A DNA stretch of 64,000 nt from the NCBI RefSeq assembly GCF_019168305.1, contig NZ_JAHTBI010000053.1, positions 51,136 through 115,135 on the forward strand, in the 5' to 3' direction. The notes under the pieces were generated by a model, which was not told the origin of the DNA, did no database searches, and was given only the letters and a program-made list of their open reading frames with translations. Numbering within the stretch: the first letter of the stretch is position 1; every line of letters begins with the position of its first letter. Shown one piece after another: positions 1-9,347 of the stretch. Source of the stretch: Pseudomonas aegrilactucae. Lineage in GTDB: Bacteria > Pseudomonadota > Gammaproteobacteria > Pseudomonadales > Pseudomonadaceae. The translations under genes were made by a program, and so were the position numbers.

Positions 1-441
1 CTCCAGGGCCGCGCGGATCTTGCCAACGCCTTCGGCGATGCTGATCAGGTCGGTGGACTTACGCCCGAACTGTGCGGGCAGCAGGGTATCTTCGATGGTC
101 AGGGCGGCCACACCGGCGCGCTCGAGTTCGGTGACAGTGCGCATCACGTTCAGCGCATTGCCGTAGCCATGGTCGGCGTCGGCGATCACCGGCAATTGCG
201 CCACACGACCGATACGGGTGGCCTGCTCGGCAAATTCACTCAAGGTGATCAGGGCAAAGTCCGGAGCCGCCAGCACCTGTAATGACGCCACCGAACCACC
301 CAGGATACCGACTTCGAACCCAAGGTCGGCGGCAATACGCGCAGACATCGGGTCGAACACGGAAGCCGTGTGATAACAGACCGGGGAGGCAAGGAGTTTA
401 CGAAAGGCACGGCGCAAATCTTGGTGGGAGGCTCTAGGCAT
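1..441 (-). CDS. Oxaloacetate decarboxylase-like protein (isocitrate lyase/PEP mutase superfamily), 3' part cut by window edge
   Basis: The first 147 residues are visible; the rest lies left of position 1. The protein starts [13 protein letters not shown] and matches my memory of the Pseudomonas oxaloacetate decarboxylase (PA4872 type), which decarboxylates oxaloacetate to pyruvate and CO2 with a divalent metal. The (beta/alpha)8 superfamily signature is visible: DADHGYGN at about residues 88-95 holds the metal-binding Asp, and TIEDTLLP at about 115-122 holds the next acidic pair. Two in-frame ATGs exist (447 and 441); 441 is chosen because the known proteins start MPRAS. It stands alone, divergent from the pectate lyase. 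Superfamily assignment is secure; the exact substrate rests on family knowledge. Confidence 0.85.
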   Translation of the reverse strand, partial: MPRASHQDLRRAFRKLLASPVCYHTASVFDPMSARIAADLGFEVGILGGSVASLQVLAAPDFALITLSEFAEQATRIGRVAQLPVIADADHGYGNALNVMRTVTELERAGVAALTIEDTLLPAQFGRKSTDLISIAEGVGKIRAALE

Positions 442-948
442 GATCATTCCAGTTTCTTCATCTTCATTCTGGGGGAGAACATACCATTCCTGCCTTACAT
501 TCCGACAGTCGCTACACCCGAACCGAAACAAAAATAAGCGAACAGAAAACGAAAATGGTGATGATCGGCGATACATTGCACCTGTCGATGAGAACGTGCG
601 CAAATAACCCCCTACGCTTGCACCTGTCAATCGCCTGCCAGCCGTGGCTCGAGCAGTACCTTGCCCTACTCCGCGAACAACCGCCTGTCTGCACAGAAGA
701 CCCGAACCAGCACGGGAAACACGCGTGGGTTTCCCTAAGGCAAACCCCTACCTCTTACAGCGTTGTAGGACATCATACATTTTTTTGCTGAAAGGGTTCT
801 TTTCCCCGTGAACTTGGACTAATAATGCGCATGTCTCGCAACTGCAGCGGAGTTTCATTTCGCAGCAACCGGCGAAAGGACTCACCGATACAGAGACACA
901 CTGTGTGACTGCGCGAGACAGCTCAATTTAATCTAAGGATCAGATTTT
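442..948. other. Intergenic region between divergent genes; no gene seen
   Basis: This 507-bp stretch separates two divergently transcribed genes and must hold both promoters. Short open frames inside it (for example 555-791 plus) lack a ribosome binding site and any recognisable domain. A weak dyad TGTA-N8-TACA lies at 764-779, upstream of the pectate lyase. The lyase itself has an AAGGA-type Shine-Dalgarno about 8 bases before the ATG. Confidence 0.5.
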
Positions 949-2088
949 ATGGCGAAGCGTTCACCCTCTGCCGCGCGCACTCTGGCTGGCGGCCTCCTCG
1001 GTACACTCCTGCTCACCACCCTGTCGGCACACGCCGATATCAGCACCGATATTGCCACCACCGGCTGGGCTACCCAGAACGGCGGCACCAAGGGCGGCTC
1101 CAAGGCTGCCTCGGCCGATATCTACACCGTCACCAACGCCGCTCAGCTCAAGGCCGCACTCAAGGCAAAAGCAGGCAGCAATGGCCGCATCATCAAGATC
1201 AACGGCGTCATCGATGTCAGTGAAGGCAAGGCTTATACCAAGACTGCCGACATGAAGACCCGCGCGCGCCTGGACATCCCCGGCAAGACCACCCTCGTCG
1301 GCATCAGCAAGAACGCTGAAATCCGCGAGGGGTATCTGTACGCCAAGGAAAACGACGTCATCATCCGCAACATCACCATCGAGAACCCGTGGGACCCGGA
1401 GCCGGTCTGGGATGCCAATGACGGCAGCGCCGGCAACTGGAACTCCGAATACGACGGCCTGACCATCGAGGGCGCCAAGAACGTGTGGGTCGACCATGTC
1501 ACCTTCACCGATGGCCGCCGCACCGATGACCAGAACGGCACCGCCAATGGCCGCCCGAAACAGCACCACGACGGCGCCCTGGACGTGAAGAACAGCGCCA
1601 GCTTCGTGACCATCTCGTATTCGGTGTTCAAGTCGCACGAGAAGAACAACCTGATCGGCTCCAGCGACAGCAAGACCACCGATAGCGGCAACCTCAAGGT
1701 CACCATCCACAACACCCTGTTCGAGAACATCTCGGCACGTGCACCGCGCGTACGCTTCGGCCAGGTGCACCTGTACAACAACTACCACACCGGCAATGTC
1801 AGCGATAAGGTCTACCCGTTCTCCCATGCACACGGTGTGGGCAAGGATTCGAAGATCTTCTCGCAGAACAACGTGTTCGATATCACCGGCGTGAGCAGCT
1901 GCGACAAGATCGCGGCCAACTACGGCGGCAAGGTCTACCGCGACCAGGGCTCGCTGCTCAATGGCAAGACCTTTACCTGCCAGTGGGACGCCAACATTGG
2001 CTGGACCCCGCCTTACGGCGACAAACCACTGAGCGCCGACAAGGTGGCGGCTGATGTGAAAGCCAAGGCAGGTGCCGGCAAGATCTGA
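949..2088 (+). CDS. Secreted pectate lyase (polysaccharide lyase family 1)
   Basis: This 379-residue protein has a Sec signal peptide at residues 1-29 (ending SAHA, then DISTD), so it is predicted to be exported. Pectate lyases of family PL1 cleave de-esterified polygalacturonate by Ca2+-dependent beta-elimination. The parallel beta-helix signature is visible: VWVDHVTF at 179-186, HHDGALDV at 206-213 and [16 protein letters not shown] at 264-279, which includes the Arg cluster used as catalytic base and the conserved HxYNNY. Length is normal for the family. No pectin transport or catabolic gene is adjacent, so it is a solitary plant-cell-wall enzyme here. Family assignment is very firm; the true substrate is inferred. 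Confidence 0.95.
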   Translation: MAKRSPSAARTLAGGLLGTLLLTTLSAHADISTDIATTGWATQNGGTKGGSKAASADIYTVTNAAQLKAALKAKAGSNGRIIKINGVIDVSEGKAYTKTADMKTRARLDIPGKTTLVGISKNAEIREGYLYAKENDVIIRNITIENPWDPEPVWDANDGSAGNWNSEYDGLTIEGAKNVWVDHVTFTDGRRTDDQNGTANGRPKQHHDGALDVKNSASFVTISYSVFKSHEKNNLIGSSDSKTTDSGNLKVTIHNTLFENISARAPRVRFGQVHLYNNYHTGNVSDKVYPFSHAHGVGKDSKIFSQNNVFDITGVSSCDKIAANYGGKVYRDQGSLLNGKTFTCQWDANIGWTPPYGDKPLSADKVAADVKAKAGAGKI

Positions 2089-2173
2089 GTTGCTGGCCAT
2101 CACCTGATGGAACGCCCTTGTCACCGAGGGCGCTTCTGACAGTAGCCGTGCTTTTCAGAACGACAGAAACGAC

Positions 2174-2203
2174 AAAGCCCGCTTCCTTTCGGAAGCGGGC
2201 TTT
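2174..2203 (-). terminator. Rho-independent terminator after tRNA-Lys, possibly bidirectional
   Basis: A 13-bp perfect stem (2174-2186 with 2191-2203) with a TTTC loop. T-rich or A-rich edges lie on both sides, so it could end tRNA-Lys transcription on the minus strand and the pectate lyase message on the plus strand. Confidence 0.8.
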
Positions 2204-2216
2204 GCCTTACAACGTA

Positions 2217-2292
2217 TGGTGGGTCGTGTGGGATTCGAACCTACGACCAATTGGTTAAAAGCCAACTGCTCTACCAACTGAGCTAACGACCC
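2217..2292 (-). tRNA. tRNA-Lys (anticodon TTT)
   Basis: A 76-nt cloverleaf read on the minus strand, beginning GGGTCGTTAGCTCAG and ending in an encoded CCA. The anticodon loop is CTTTTAA with anticodon TTT (Lys), and the T-loop GGTTCGAATCC is canonical. It is a single gene with its own promoter and terminator. Confidence 0.98.
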
Positions 2293-2306
2293 GTTGCGTG
2301 GGGCGT

Positions 2307-2334
2307 ATAATACTGATTTCCTTGAGGAAATCAA
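2307..2334 (-). promoter_or_regulatory. Candidate sigma70 promoter of tRNA-Lys with a hairpin in the spacer
   Basis: On the minus strand TTGATT (-35, complement of 2329-2334) and TATTAT (-10, complement of 2307-2312) are separated by 16 bp, just upstream of the tRNA. The spacer overlaps a perfect inverted repeat, GATTTCC-TTGA-GGAAATC, at 2315-2332. Confidence 0.55.
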
Positions 2335-2353
2335 CACCCCCCAGCAAAAAAAA

Positions 2354-3028
2354 TCAAAAATATCGGGTTGGGTCCGGCACACCGGCAGCCTTGAAGCCAT
2401 CGGCACGCAGCCGGCAGCTGTCGCACTTGCCACACGCACGCCCTTGAGCATCTGCCTGGTAGCACGACACCGTCAGGCTGTAATCGACGCCACGCGCCAT
2501 GCCGGCCTGCACGATCTGCGCCTTGCTCAGGTTCTGCAGCGGCGCCTGAATACGGAAACCCTCCCCCTCCACACCGGCCTTGGTCGCCAGGTTGGCCATG
2601 CGCTCGAAAGCTTCGACGAACTCAGGGCGGCAATCCGGGTAGCCAGAGTAATCCACTGCGTTCACGCCGATAAAGATGTCACGCGCCTGCAACACTTCGG
2701 CCCAGCCCAGCGCCAGCGACAGGAACACGGTGTTGCGCGCCGGCACGTAGGTCACCGGAATGCCCTCGGTGGGGGCCTCGGGTACATCGATGCTGCTGTC
2801 GGTGAGTGCCGAACCACCGATGCCGTCCAGGCTCAGCCCGATCACCTTGTGCTCCACCGCCCCCAGGTCGCGGGCGACACGCGCCGCTGCATCCAGCTCT
2901 GCACGGTGGCGCTGGCCGTAATCGAAGCTCATGGTGTAGCAGCTGTAGCCTTCGGCCTTGGCCATGGCGACCACCGTGGCCGAGTCCAGACCACCGGACA
3001 ACAGGATTACCGCACGTTTCTCAGTCAT
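2354..3028 (-). CDS. queC: 7-cyano-7-deazaguanine synthase QueC
   Basis: QueC converts 7-carboxy-7-deazaguanine to preQ0 using ATP and ammonia, in cytoplasmic queuosine biosynthesis. The 224-residue protein starts [16 protein letters not shown], with the PP-loop ATP-binding motif SGGLDS at 11-16. The C-terminal zinc site is Cys189, Cys199, Cys202 and Cys205 (CX9CX2CX2C). The ATG at 3028 is chosen because the family starts there; an earlier in-frame start at 3043 would add five residues and leave no gap to queE. It lies 15 bp downstream of queE on the same strand, so the two consecutive pathway steps are probably co-transcribed. Confidence 0.97.
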   Translation of the reverse strand: MTEKRAVILLSGGLDSATVVAMAKAEGYSCYTMSFDYGQRHRAELDAAARVARDLGAVEHKVIGLSLDGIGGSALTDSSIDVPEAPTEGIPVTYVPARNTVFLSLALGWAEVLQARDIFIGVNAVDYSGYPDCRPEFVEAFERMANLATKAGVEGEGFRIQAPLQNLSKAQIVQAGMARGVDYSLTVSCYQADAQGRACGKCDSCRLRADGFKAAGVPDPTRYF

Positions 3029-3043
3029 AGCATCACTCCCCAA

Positions 3044-3691
3044 TCAGCGTCCCGGCTCGTCGTTCCACAGCTGCTTGTGCAACTGAAGCTGAAAACGAAC
3101 CGGCAAATTATCGGCCACGATCCAGTCGGCCAGGTCACTGGCCTTGACCTGGTGATGGCTGGGCGAAAACAGCACGTCCCCCGCGCGCTTCTCAAGCCCG
3201 TACTGGATCAGCTTGGACACGGCCCAGTCGTAGTCTTCACGCGAACAGATCACGAACTTGACCTGGTCGTTCGGGGTCAGCAGTTCGATGTTCTCGTAGA
3301 GATTGCGGTGCATCTCTTCGGAGCCCGGCGTCTTCAGGTCGACAACGCGACTGACGCGCAGGTCGACCCTGGAGATGTCCAACGCACCGCTGGTTTCGAG
3401 CGACACCTCGTAACCGGCATCGCAGAGCTGCTTGAGCAAGGGAATGGCGTTGGGTTGCGCCAACGGCTCACCACCGGTAACGCACACGTAACGCGGACGA
3501 AAGCCGGCGACCTGCTCGAGGATCGAGTCGAGGCTACGCACAGTGCCGCCACTGAAGGCATAGGCACTGTCGCAGTACTGGCAACGCAGAGGGCAACCGG
3601 TGAGGCGCACAAATACCGTGGGCAGCCCAGCGGTACGCGTTTCACCCTGCAATGAGTAAAAAACTTCGGTAATGCGTAATGTGTCTTGCAT
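3044..3691 (-). CDS. queE: 7-carboxy-7-deazaguanine synthase QueE (radical SAM)
   Basis: QueE is the radical-SAM enzyme that contracts 6-carboxytetrahydropterin to 7-carboxy-7-deazaguanine, the step before QueC. The protein has 215 residues. The [4Fe-4S] motif CPLRCQYC is at 33-40 (Cys33, Cys37, Cys40, the usual CX3CX2C), and the SAM-binding GGEP is at 73-76. The ATG at 3691 is preferred; a GTG three codons upstream is the alternative. The gene follows a terminator at the end of the Tol-Pal cluster, so queEC probably has its own promoter in 3692-3807. I saw no preQ1-riboswitch-like structure in that leader. Confidence 0.96.
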   Translation of the reverse strand: MQDTLRITEVFYSLQGETRTAGLPTVFVRLTGCPLRCQYCDSAYAFSGGTVRSLDSILEQVAGFRPRYVCVTGGEPLAQPNAIPLLKQLCDAGYEVSLETSGALDISRVDLRVSRVVDLKTPGSEEMHRNLYENIELLTPNDQVKFVICSREDYDWAVSKLIQYGLEKRAGDVLFSPSHHQVKASDLADWIVADNLPVRFQLQLHKQLWNDEPGR

Positions 3692-3807
3692 AGTCGCCAC
3701 GGGCGTAACAGCTAAACAGGCTGTCCGCCTCCGTCAGGCACCACAGCGAACCCGTCATCGCGTAGTTCGCAGCAGCGTGAATAAATAAAAGGGCATCGAT
3801 TCTAACG

Positions 3808-3833
3808 AAAAAACCCGCGACAAGCGCGGGTTT
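3808..3833 (-). terminator. Rho-independent terminator after cpoB
   Basis: On the minus strand the stem AAACCCGCG / CGCGGGTTT (3825-3833 with 3811-3819) is followed by a run of six T. It lies just past the cpoB stop and closes the Tol-Pal cluster. Confidence 0.85.
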
Positions 3834-3849
3834 CTTCCAAGCGGACTGA

Positions 3850-4662
3850 TCAGAGCTTCTGCAGGTCGCGCTGTGCCAGTTGGGCAGCGGAGGTGCCCGG
3901 GTACTGGGTGACCACTTGCTGCAGAATGCCCTTGACCCGGTCGGTATGACCCAGGCGGCGCTCTACATCAGCCAGCTTGTACAGCGAGTCCGGCACTTTG
4001 TTGTGCTTGGGATACAGCTGGCTGACCTTGGCAAATGCCTGGCCTGCACCCTGCAGGTCGCCCTTGGCCAGGTTGACCTCACCCAGCCAGTACTGGGCGT
4101 TGCCGGCGTACTGGCTGTTGGGGTACTTGCGCAGGAAGGCGTTGAATGCCTGGCTGGCCCTGTCGAAATCCTTGGCTTTGATCAGGTCGAAAGCAGCATC
4201 GTAGTAGAGCTTTTCTTTCGCAGGATCGCCAGGTTCGCTACTGGCTGCAGGGGCGGTGGCCGCACCTGCAGCAGCACCGGCGGCAACATCACCACCGGCG
4301 GAAGAATTCTCGGGAGTTGCAGCGGGTGTACCGCCGGCTCCAATACGCCGATCCAGGTCCTGGTAACGCTCCAGGCCTTCCTGTTTCAGGCGGGCTACAT
4401 CGTTTTGCAGTTCTTCGATCACGCCTTGCTGGCGCGAAATCTGATCCTGCATCTGCTGCAATTGCATGAACAGCTGACCCTGCGCCGAGGCAGGGGCCGA
4501 AACCCCTCCCCCGGCGTAGGCGCCGCTCGTACCATAACCCGCTGGCGGATAACTGCTTGCGCCGTTATTGCCAGCGTTGTCATCAACAACAGGAACCTCG
4601 GCCCAGGCCACGAGTGGCAGGGCGAGAGCCAGGACGGTTACAGCACGGCGGCACGTTCGCAT
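3850..4662 (-). CDS. cpoB: Cell division coordinator CpoB (YbgF), Tol-Pal associated
   Basis: CpoB is a periplasmic protein that links the Tol-Pal machine to peptidoglycan synthesis during division. The 270-residue product has a signal peptide cut near AWA-EV (residue 21), a Gln/Ser/Gly-rich linker, a coiled-coil trimerisation segment at about 66-108 (QLQQMQDQISRQQGVIEELQ), and C-terminal TPR repeats from about 150 to the end (YYDAAFDLIKAKDFDRASQAF and two further repeats). It sits 6 bp downstream of oprL, as in other pseudomonads. Length and architecture are normal. Confidence 0.95.
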   Translation of the reverse strand: MRTCRRAVTVLALALPLVAWAEVPVVDDNAGNNGASSYPPAGYGTSGAYAGGGVSAPASAQGQLFMQLQQMQDQISRQQGVIEELQNDVARLKQEGLERYQDLDRRIGAGGTPAATPENSSAGGDVAAGAAAGAATAPAASSEPGDPAKEKLYYDAAFDLIKAKDFDRASQAFNAFLRKYPNSQYAGNAQYWLGEVNLAKGDLQGAGQAFAKVSQLYPKHNKVPDSLYKLADVERRLGHTDRVKGILQQVVTQYPGTSAAQLAQRDLQKL

Positions 4663-4668
4663 ATCGAA

Positions 4669-5166
4669 TTACTTACGCAGTTCGACGCGACGGTTTTGAG
4701 CCCAGGACTGCTCGTCGTTACCGGTAGCAACTGGACGCTCTTCGCCGTAGGAAACCAGTTCCAGTTGGGCTGGGGAAACGCCTTGCAGTACCAGGTAGCG
4801 CTGAACGGCTTTAGCACGACGCTCGCCCAGTGCCATGTTGTATTCGCGAGTACCACGCTCGTCGGTGTTGCCTTCCAGGACGACGCGAGCGCCATTGCCT
4901 TTCAGGTCTTTGGCGTGAACGTCCAGAGCGCGCATGGCTTCTGGCTTCAGGTCCGAGCTGTCGTATTCGAAGTAGAAGGTGGTGATTGCGCGCAGAGCAG
5001 CTTCTTCGCTCAGGGAGCCGTCAACAGCACCGGTGTTAGCGCCGTAACCAGCGTTTGGATCAACAGCGCCTTCACCAGCGTTGTCGCCGCCCTTGGAGGA
5101 GCAACCTACAGCTACAGCCATGGCCAGAGCCAGCGCAGCAAACTTACCAAACTTCAGCATTTCCAT
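4669..5166 (-). CDS. pal: Peptidoglycan-associated lipoprotein Pal (OprL)
   Basis: OprL is the outer-membrane lipoprotein that binds peptidoglycan and TolB. The 165-residue precursor has a lipobox VAVGC with the modified Cys at 22. After a Gly/Asn-rich linker comes an OmpA-C domain at about 58-165. Its peptidoglycan-binding segment reads [13 protein letters not shown] near 98-110, with Asp102 and Arg104. An ATG further upstream would give MGFIRSFK, but the ATG at 5166 (MEMLKFGK) has an AGGAG ribosome site 7 bases upstream and matches known OprL starts. It lies between tolB and cpoB. Confidence 0.97.
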   Translation of the reverse strand: MEMLKFGKFAALALAMAVAVGCSSKGGDNAGEGAVDPNAGYGANTGAVDGSLSEEAALRAITTFYFEYDSSDLKPEAMRALDVHAKDLKGNGARVVLEGNTDERGTREYNMALGERRAKAVQRYLVLQGVSPAQLELVSYGEERPVATGNDEQSWAQNRRVELRK

Positions 5167-5218
5167 CTTGAAACTCCTAATGAACCCCAATGTGTTAAGT
5201 ACAACGTAAAGCGCCGCG

Positions 5219-6520
5219 TCAGTTCAGGTAAGGGGACCAGGACGGTTCTCTGACTTCGCCTTGAGCGGTAGGAAGCGGGAGCCTCACGCGTCCGTTGAGA
5301 GAGACGAGCATCAAGACTCCCCGGCCCTGCTGGCGGGTGGCGTAGATTAGCATGGTGCCGTTGGGCGCAACAGTGGGTGACTCATCAAGACTTGTTTCTG
5401 AGAGGATTTTTACACTTCCTCGCTGCAAATCTTGCGCGGCCACCTTGAAGTTGGTGAAACCTTGCTGGCGATGGATCATCACCAGGGTCTTTTCATCCGC
5501 CGACAGTTTAGGGTTGGCGTTGTAGTTACCCACGAAAGTTACACGCTCGGCACCACCACCCGAAACGCTGGTTTTGTAGATCTGTGGCTTGCCGCCACGA
5601 TCAGAGGTGAAATAGATGGTCGAGCCATCCTTGCCCCAGAACGGCTCGGTATTGATACCCGGGCCCGCGGTGACGCGCGACAGCTGACGCGACGCCATGT
5701 TCATCACATAGATGTCCGGGTTGCCGTCCTTGGACAGCACGAACGCCAGGCGCGAGCCATCCGGCGACCAGGCAGGCGCACCGTTGAGGCCTTCGAAGTT
5801 GGTGATCTGCTCACGGCGACCGGTATCGATGTGCTGCACGAAGATGCGCGGGCGACGCTGTTCGAACGACACATAGGCAATGCGCTTGCCATCGGGCGCA
5901 AAGCGCGGCGACAGGATCGGCTCGCGCGACTGCAGCAGGGTCACGGCGCGAGCGCCGTCATAGTCCGAGCGTTGCAGGGTGTAGCGCGTGCTGTCCTTGG
6001 AGAAACGCTCGGCAGTCACGTAGAGCATGCGCGTGGAGAACGCGCCCTTGATGCCGGTGAGCTTTTCGAACGACTGGTCGGCGATGTAGTGCGACATGTC
6101 GCGCAACTGATCGGTGCTGCCCGAAACGCTACCCGTCAGCACTTGCTGCTCGGTAGCAACGTTGAACAGCGCATATTGCACCTGCAGGCGACCGCCCGAC
6201 GGCACGATGCTGCCGACCATCACGTACTGGGCCCCCAGCGCCTTCCAGTCACGAAAGATGATCTCGCTGGCCTGGCTCGGCTGGCTGATCATGTTCTGGC
6301 GCGGGATCGGCGAGTAGTAGCCGGAGTTGCGCAGGTCATTGCCGATGATATCGGCCATGTCTTCGGGCAGCACGCTGCCGCCCTGCAGGGCGAACGGCAC
6401 GACCGCGATCGGCGTGGCACGGTCACTGCCGCTGGTGACCAGGATGTTCTTTTCTTCTGCAACGGCCATCCCTGCTGCGCAGCAGAGAACAACCAGCAGT
6501 CCTCTAAGAAGGTTAATCAC
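5219..6520 (-). CDS. tolB: Tol-Pal system beta-propeller protein TolB
   Basis: TolB is the periplasmic partner of Pal and TolA. The 433-residue precursor has a signal peptide at 1-21 (ending GMAVA, then EEKN), an N-terminal alpha/beta domain, and a C-terminal six-bladed propeller with recurrent blades such as [29 protein letters not shown] and [17 protein letters not shown]. It starts with GTG at 6520, overlapping the tolA stop in GTGA, so translation is probably coupled to tolA. A 52-bp gap follows before oprL. Confidence 0.97.
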   Translation of the reverse strand: MINLLRGLLVVLCCAAGMAVAEEKNILVTSGSDRATPIAVVPFALQGGSVLPEDMADIIGNDLRNSGYYSPIPRQNMISQPSQASEIIFRDWKALGAQYVMVGSIVPSGGRLQVQYALFNVATEQQVLTGSVSGSTDQLRDMSHYIADQSFEKLTGIKGAFSTRMLYVTAERFSKDSTRYTLQRSDYDGARAVTLLQSREPILSPRFAPDGKRIAYVSFEQRRPRIFVQHIDTGRREQITNFEGLNGAPAWSPDGSRLAFVLSKDGNPDIYVMNMASRQLSRVTAGPGINTEPFWGKDGSTIYFTSDRGGKPQIYKTSVSGGGAERVTFVGNYNANPKLSADEKTLVMIHRQQGFTNFKVAAQDLQRGSVKILSETSLDESPTVAPNGTMLIYATRQQGRGVLMLVSLNGRVRLPLPTAQGEVREPSWSPYLN

Positions 6521-7602
6521 AAGGCTAGATCCTCAGGTGTGAATGTCATCTTGAATGAACGATAGGGATTGAAATCGCTCGGTTTCAAGCCCTGCATTTC
6601 GGTCAGTCGACCAATGTTCTTGACCGCTGCCACGGCAGAGGCGTCGAACGGACCATCACCACTGGAGCGTGCAACGCTCACCGTGGTCACGGTGCCATCG
6701 GGCAACATGCCAATCTGCAGTACCACTGTCATGTTCTTGCGCGCTGAAGGAGGACGGGCCCACCCTTCGGCTGCACGGGCACGGATCAGGTCGTCGAAAT
6801 CGCCGGCCACCTCGTCACCCTGCTCGTCTGCCAGCGCCTGCTGACGCTCGGTGGAGTCGGACAGCAGCTCGGCCAGGGCCTGGGCTTTCTTGTCTTCCGC
6901 CGCTTTGCGCGCCGCTTCTGCTGACTTTTTCTTGGCCGCATCGGCTGCAGCTTTCTTCTTGGCGTCTTCAGCGGCCTTTTTCTTGGCCTCTTCAGCTACC
7001 GCTTTTTTCTTCGCGTCCTCGGCTGCCTTTTTCTTGGCATCCTCGGCGGCTTTTTTCTTGGCATCTTCTGCCGCCTGCTTCTTGGCCTCTTCGGCTGCCG
7101 TTTTCTTGGCTTCCTCTTCGGCCTTCTTCTTGGCGACATCGGCCAGCTGTTTCTCTTCGGCCTTCTTGGCTTCCTCGGCTTTCTTGGCCGAATCGGCCTT
7201 TTTGGCCTCGTCCGCCTTCTTCGCCTCGTCAGCCTTCTTGGCTTCAGCGGCCTCGCGGGCCTCATCGGCCTTTTGAGCAGCCTCTTCTTTCTTTTGTTCC
7301 GCAGCCTTCACCGCTTCCTGCTTCTGCTGCTCGACCTTTTTCTGCTCCATCTGCTCGACTTCGGTCTGGCGCGCAGCGGTTTTCTTCGCTTCACCCGCAA
7401 TCTTCTGATTGGTCTGGGTGGTGGCCTGACTTTTGGACTTCAGCTGGTACAGGGTCGCCTGGACAATAGGCTTGGCCGGCGGCAGCTCCGGGGTCATGGC
7501 AAAACTGACGAACAGCATGCCGAACACCAGAACGTGCAGCGCGATGGCCCAGACACTGGGCCAGAAATAGCTTTCCGAGGCGGATGGCTCTCGCTGTTGC
7601 AT
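6517..7602 (-). CDS. tolA: Cell envelope integrity protein TolA
   Basis: TolA spans the periplasm and couples the TolQR proton motor to TolB-Pal. The 361-residue protein has one N-terminal membrane anchor at about 15-35 ([22 protein letters not shown]). A long Lys/Ala/Glu-rich helical domain covers about 60-240, made of near-repeats of AKKKAAED. The C-terminal globular domain covers about 255-361 ([26 protein letters not shown]). The start codon overlaps the tolR stop in ATGA and its stop overlaps the tolB start. The repeat number of the helical domain is likely to vary between strains. Confidence 0.96.
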   Translation of the reverse strand: MQQREPSASESYFWPSVWAIALHVLVFGMLFVSFAMTPELPPAKPIVQATLYQLKSKSQATTQTNQKIAGEAKKTAARQTEVEQMEQKKVEQQKQEAVKAAEQKKEEAAQKADEAREAAEAKKADEAKKADEAKKADSAKKAEEAKKAEEKQLADVAKKKAEEEAKKTAAEEAKKQAAEDAKKKAAEDAKKKAAEDAKKKAVAEEAKKKAAEDAKKKAAADAAKKKSAEAARKAAEDKKAQALAELLSDSTERQQALADEQGDEVAGDFDDLIRARAAEGWARPPSARKNMTVVLQIGMLPDGTVTTVSVARSSGDGPFDASAVAAVKNIGRLTEMQGLKPSDFNPYRSFKMTFTPEDLAL

Positions 7603-8054
7603 CAGGGCGCCTCGGTAATCAGGCCGACGTTACCGACACCGGCCTTCTGCAAACCGCCCATGGCGCCCATCACGGCGCCATAGTCGACGGACTTGTCACC
7701 ACGGATGAAGACCTGGGTCTGCTTGCCCTGGTCGCGCCCGGCGGCGATGATCTTGGTCACAGCGTCAGTCATCTGCGGCAAGGTCATGGCCTTGTCCATC
7801 TGCTTTTCGGTGTCGACTTCGCTGCCAAGGTTCCAGAAGTAGGTCTTGTCGGCCTTGATCGAAATGGTAAGGATCTGGACGTTGTTGTCCTGCGGCAAGG
7901 CTTCGCTGGAAACCTTGGGCAGGTCGACCTTCACGCCCTGATTGAGCATCGGTGCGGTCACCATGAAGATGACCAGCAGCACCAACATCACATCGATGTA
8001 AGGCACCACGTTCATCTCGGCGACCGGCTTGCGTTTGTGTCGAACTCGAGCCAT
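7602..8054 (-). CDS. tolR: Tol-Pal system protein TolR
   Basis: TolR is an inner-membrane component of the proton-driven TolQR motor, in the ExbD/TolR family. The protein has 150 residues, with a single transmembrane helix at about 17-37. Asp21 in that helix (VPYIDVMLVLLVIFMV) is the conserved protonatable residue. A periplasmic domain follows. It is 14 bp downstream of tolQ and overlaps tolA by four bases, so these genes form one transcription unit. Confidence 0.97.
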   Translation of the reverse strand: MARVRHKRKPVAEMNVVPYIDVMLVLLVIFMVTAPMLNQGVKVDLPKVSSEALPQDNNVQILTISIKADKTYFWNLGSEVDTEKQMDKAMTLPQMTDAVTKIIAAGRDQGKQTQVFIRGDKSVDYGAVMGAMGGLQKAGVGNVGLITEAP

Positions 8055-8068
8055 GGGCTTTTACCTGA

Positions 8069-8764
8069 TCACTCTTCGCTGGTGTGCACTTTACGGTGCA
8101 GGATGGCCTGGAACTCGTCGGCGAACGTGTAGTAACGGCCGATCAAGACTTCACTGCGCGCAGCGAAACGGTTGTAGGCAATAACTGCCGGAATCGCGGC
8201 GAACAGGCCGATCGCGGTGGCGATCAGCGCTTCGGCGATGCCCGGGGCCACGGTGGCCAGGGTCGCCTGCTGGGCAGATGCCAGGCCGCGGAAGGAGTTC
8301 ATGATGCCCCATACAGTACCGAACAGGCCGATGTACGGGCTGGTGGAACCGACGGTGGCGAGGAATGGCAGGCTCTGCTCCAGCTTCTCTTCTTCACGCG
8401 AGATGGCCACGCGCATGGCCCGGCCAACGCCTTCCATCACCGCATCAGGGTCGACACCCGGCTGCTGGCGCAGGCGCGAGAACTCCTTGAAGCCGGCGCG
8501 GAAGACCTGCTCCACCCCCGAGTCCGGGTCCGGGTTGCTGCCGGCCTGACGGTACAGTTTGGACAAGTCGATACCCGACCAGAAGCGCTCCTCGAAGCTT
8601 TCCAGCGCACGACGACCGGCACGCAGCATGGTGCTGCGTTGAAAAATCATGATCCATGAGGTCACCGATGCGGCCACCAGAATCAGCATTACCAGCTGCA
8701 CCACGATGCTGGCATTACTGACCAGGCTCCACATGGAGGTATGGTCGACGACGTTAGCTTCCAC
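8069..8764 (-). CDS. tolQ: Tol-Pal system protein TolQ
   Basis: TolQ is the three-helix inner-membrane subunit of the TolQR motor (MotA/TolQ/ExbB family). The 231-residue protein has a first membrane helix at about 15-38 (IVVQLVMLILVAASVTSWIMIF). A large cytoplasmic loop and two further helices around 135-200 follow, including the family signature TVWGIMNSFRGL and GIAEALIATAIGLFAAIPAVIAYN. It starts with GTG at 8764, preceded by GGAGA at a good distance. It begins two bases after the ybgC stop. Confidence 0.97.
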   Translation of the reverse strand: MEANVVDHTSMWSLVSNASIVVQLVMLILVAASVTSWIMIFQRSTMLRAGRRALESFEERFWSGIDLSKLYRQAGSNPDPDSGVEQVFRAGFKEFSRLRQQPGVDPDAVMEGVGRAMRVAISREEEKLEQSLPFLATVGSTSPYIGLFGTVWGIMNSFRGLASAQQATLATVAPGIAEALIATAIGLFAAIPAVIAYNRFAARSEVLIGRYYTFADEFQAILHRKVHTSEE

Positions 8765-8766
8765 GC

Positions 8767-9222
8767 TTAATCTCCTGCTTTTGATTGTGTACCCGCACCA
8801 TCCGCCGCAATAAAGGCTGCACGCAGCTCAGGGGGGATGGCTCGGGGTTTGAACGTATCGGCGCGCACACAGGCCACCAGGAACTGCCCTTCGCAGAGCA
8901 GCGTTGCATCACGTTCGCGCCACACCTGCTGCACAAAGCGCAGGCTGGCGCGATTCAATTCAAGCACTTGTGCGGTGACCCGCAATTCATCGTCCAGGCG
9001 GGCCGGCGCGTGGTAGCGCGCCTCGCTGGAATGAACGACGAACAAGGTGTTCTGTTCTGCCATTGCAGACTGGGCAAAGCCCAGCTCGCGCAGCCGCTCG
9101 GTGCGGGCACGCTCCATGAATTTCAGATAATTGACGTAATACACCACGCCGCCCGCATCCGTGTCCTCGTAATAGACGCGACAGCGATGTGCGAACGACT
9201 CAACCCCATTTTGCGCGCGCAT
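8767..9222 (-). CDS. ybgC: Tol-Pal associated acyl-CoA thioesterase YbgC
   Basis: YbgC is a hotdog-fold acyl-CoA thioesterase always found at the head of tol-pal operons. The protein has 151 residues. The signature [26 protein letters not shown] spans about 17-42 with Asp22, the equivalent of the catalytic Asp in E. coli YbgC. The His that usually follows (VVYH) is Tyr29 here; as I recall other Pseudomonas YbgC proteins also have YYVNY. It is the first gene of ybgC-tolQRAB-oprL-cpoB, with 125 bp to ruvB on its upstream side. Confidence 0.93.
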   Translation of the reverse strand: MRAQNGVESFAHRCRVYYEDTDAGGVVYYVNYLKFMERARTERLRELGFAQSAMAEQNTLFVVHSSEARYHAPARLDDELRVTAQVLELNRASLRFVQQVWRERDATLLCEGQFLVACVRADTFKPRAIPPELRAAFIAADGAGTQSKAGD

Positions 9223-9347
9223 ACTCTAGTGCTAACTCCTCAGCTTGCCAATCCGCCCCACCAACTGTTTTTGACGGATTATGTCGTATTGCCAGCGCGA
9301 CCCGTGCGTGTTCGCCGATAGGACCACGAATCGGCCGGATAAATCTG

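Noticed and set aside
555..791. 78-codon plus-strand open frame between the oxaloacetate decarboxylase-like gene and the pectate lyase
   Set aside because: No ribosome site and no similarity that I recognise; it occupies the divergent promoter region.
3692..3807. preQ1 riboswitch in the queE leader
   Set aside because: I could not find the C-rich pocket, A-rich tail and pseudoknot arrangement of known preQ1 classes.
3880..5253. 457-codon plus-strand open frame opposite cpoB and oprL
   Set aside because: Both minus-strand genes are firmly identified; this frame is an antisense artefact.
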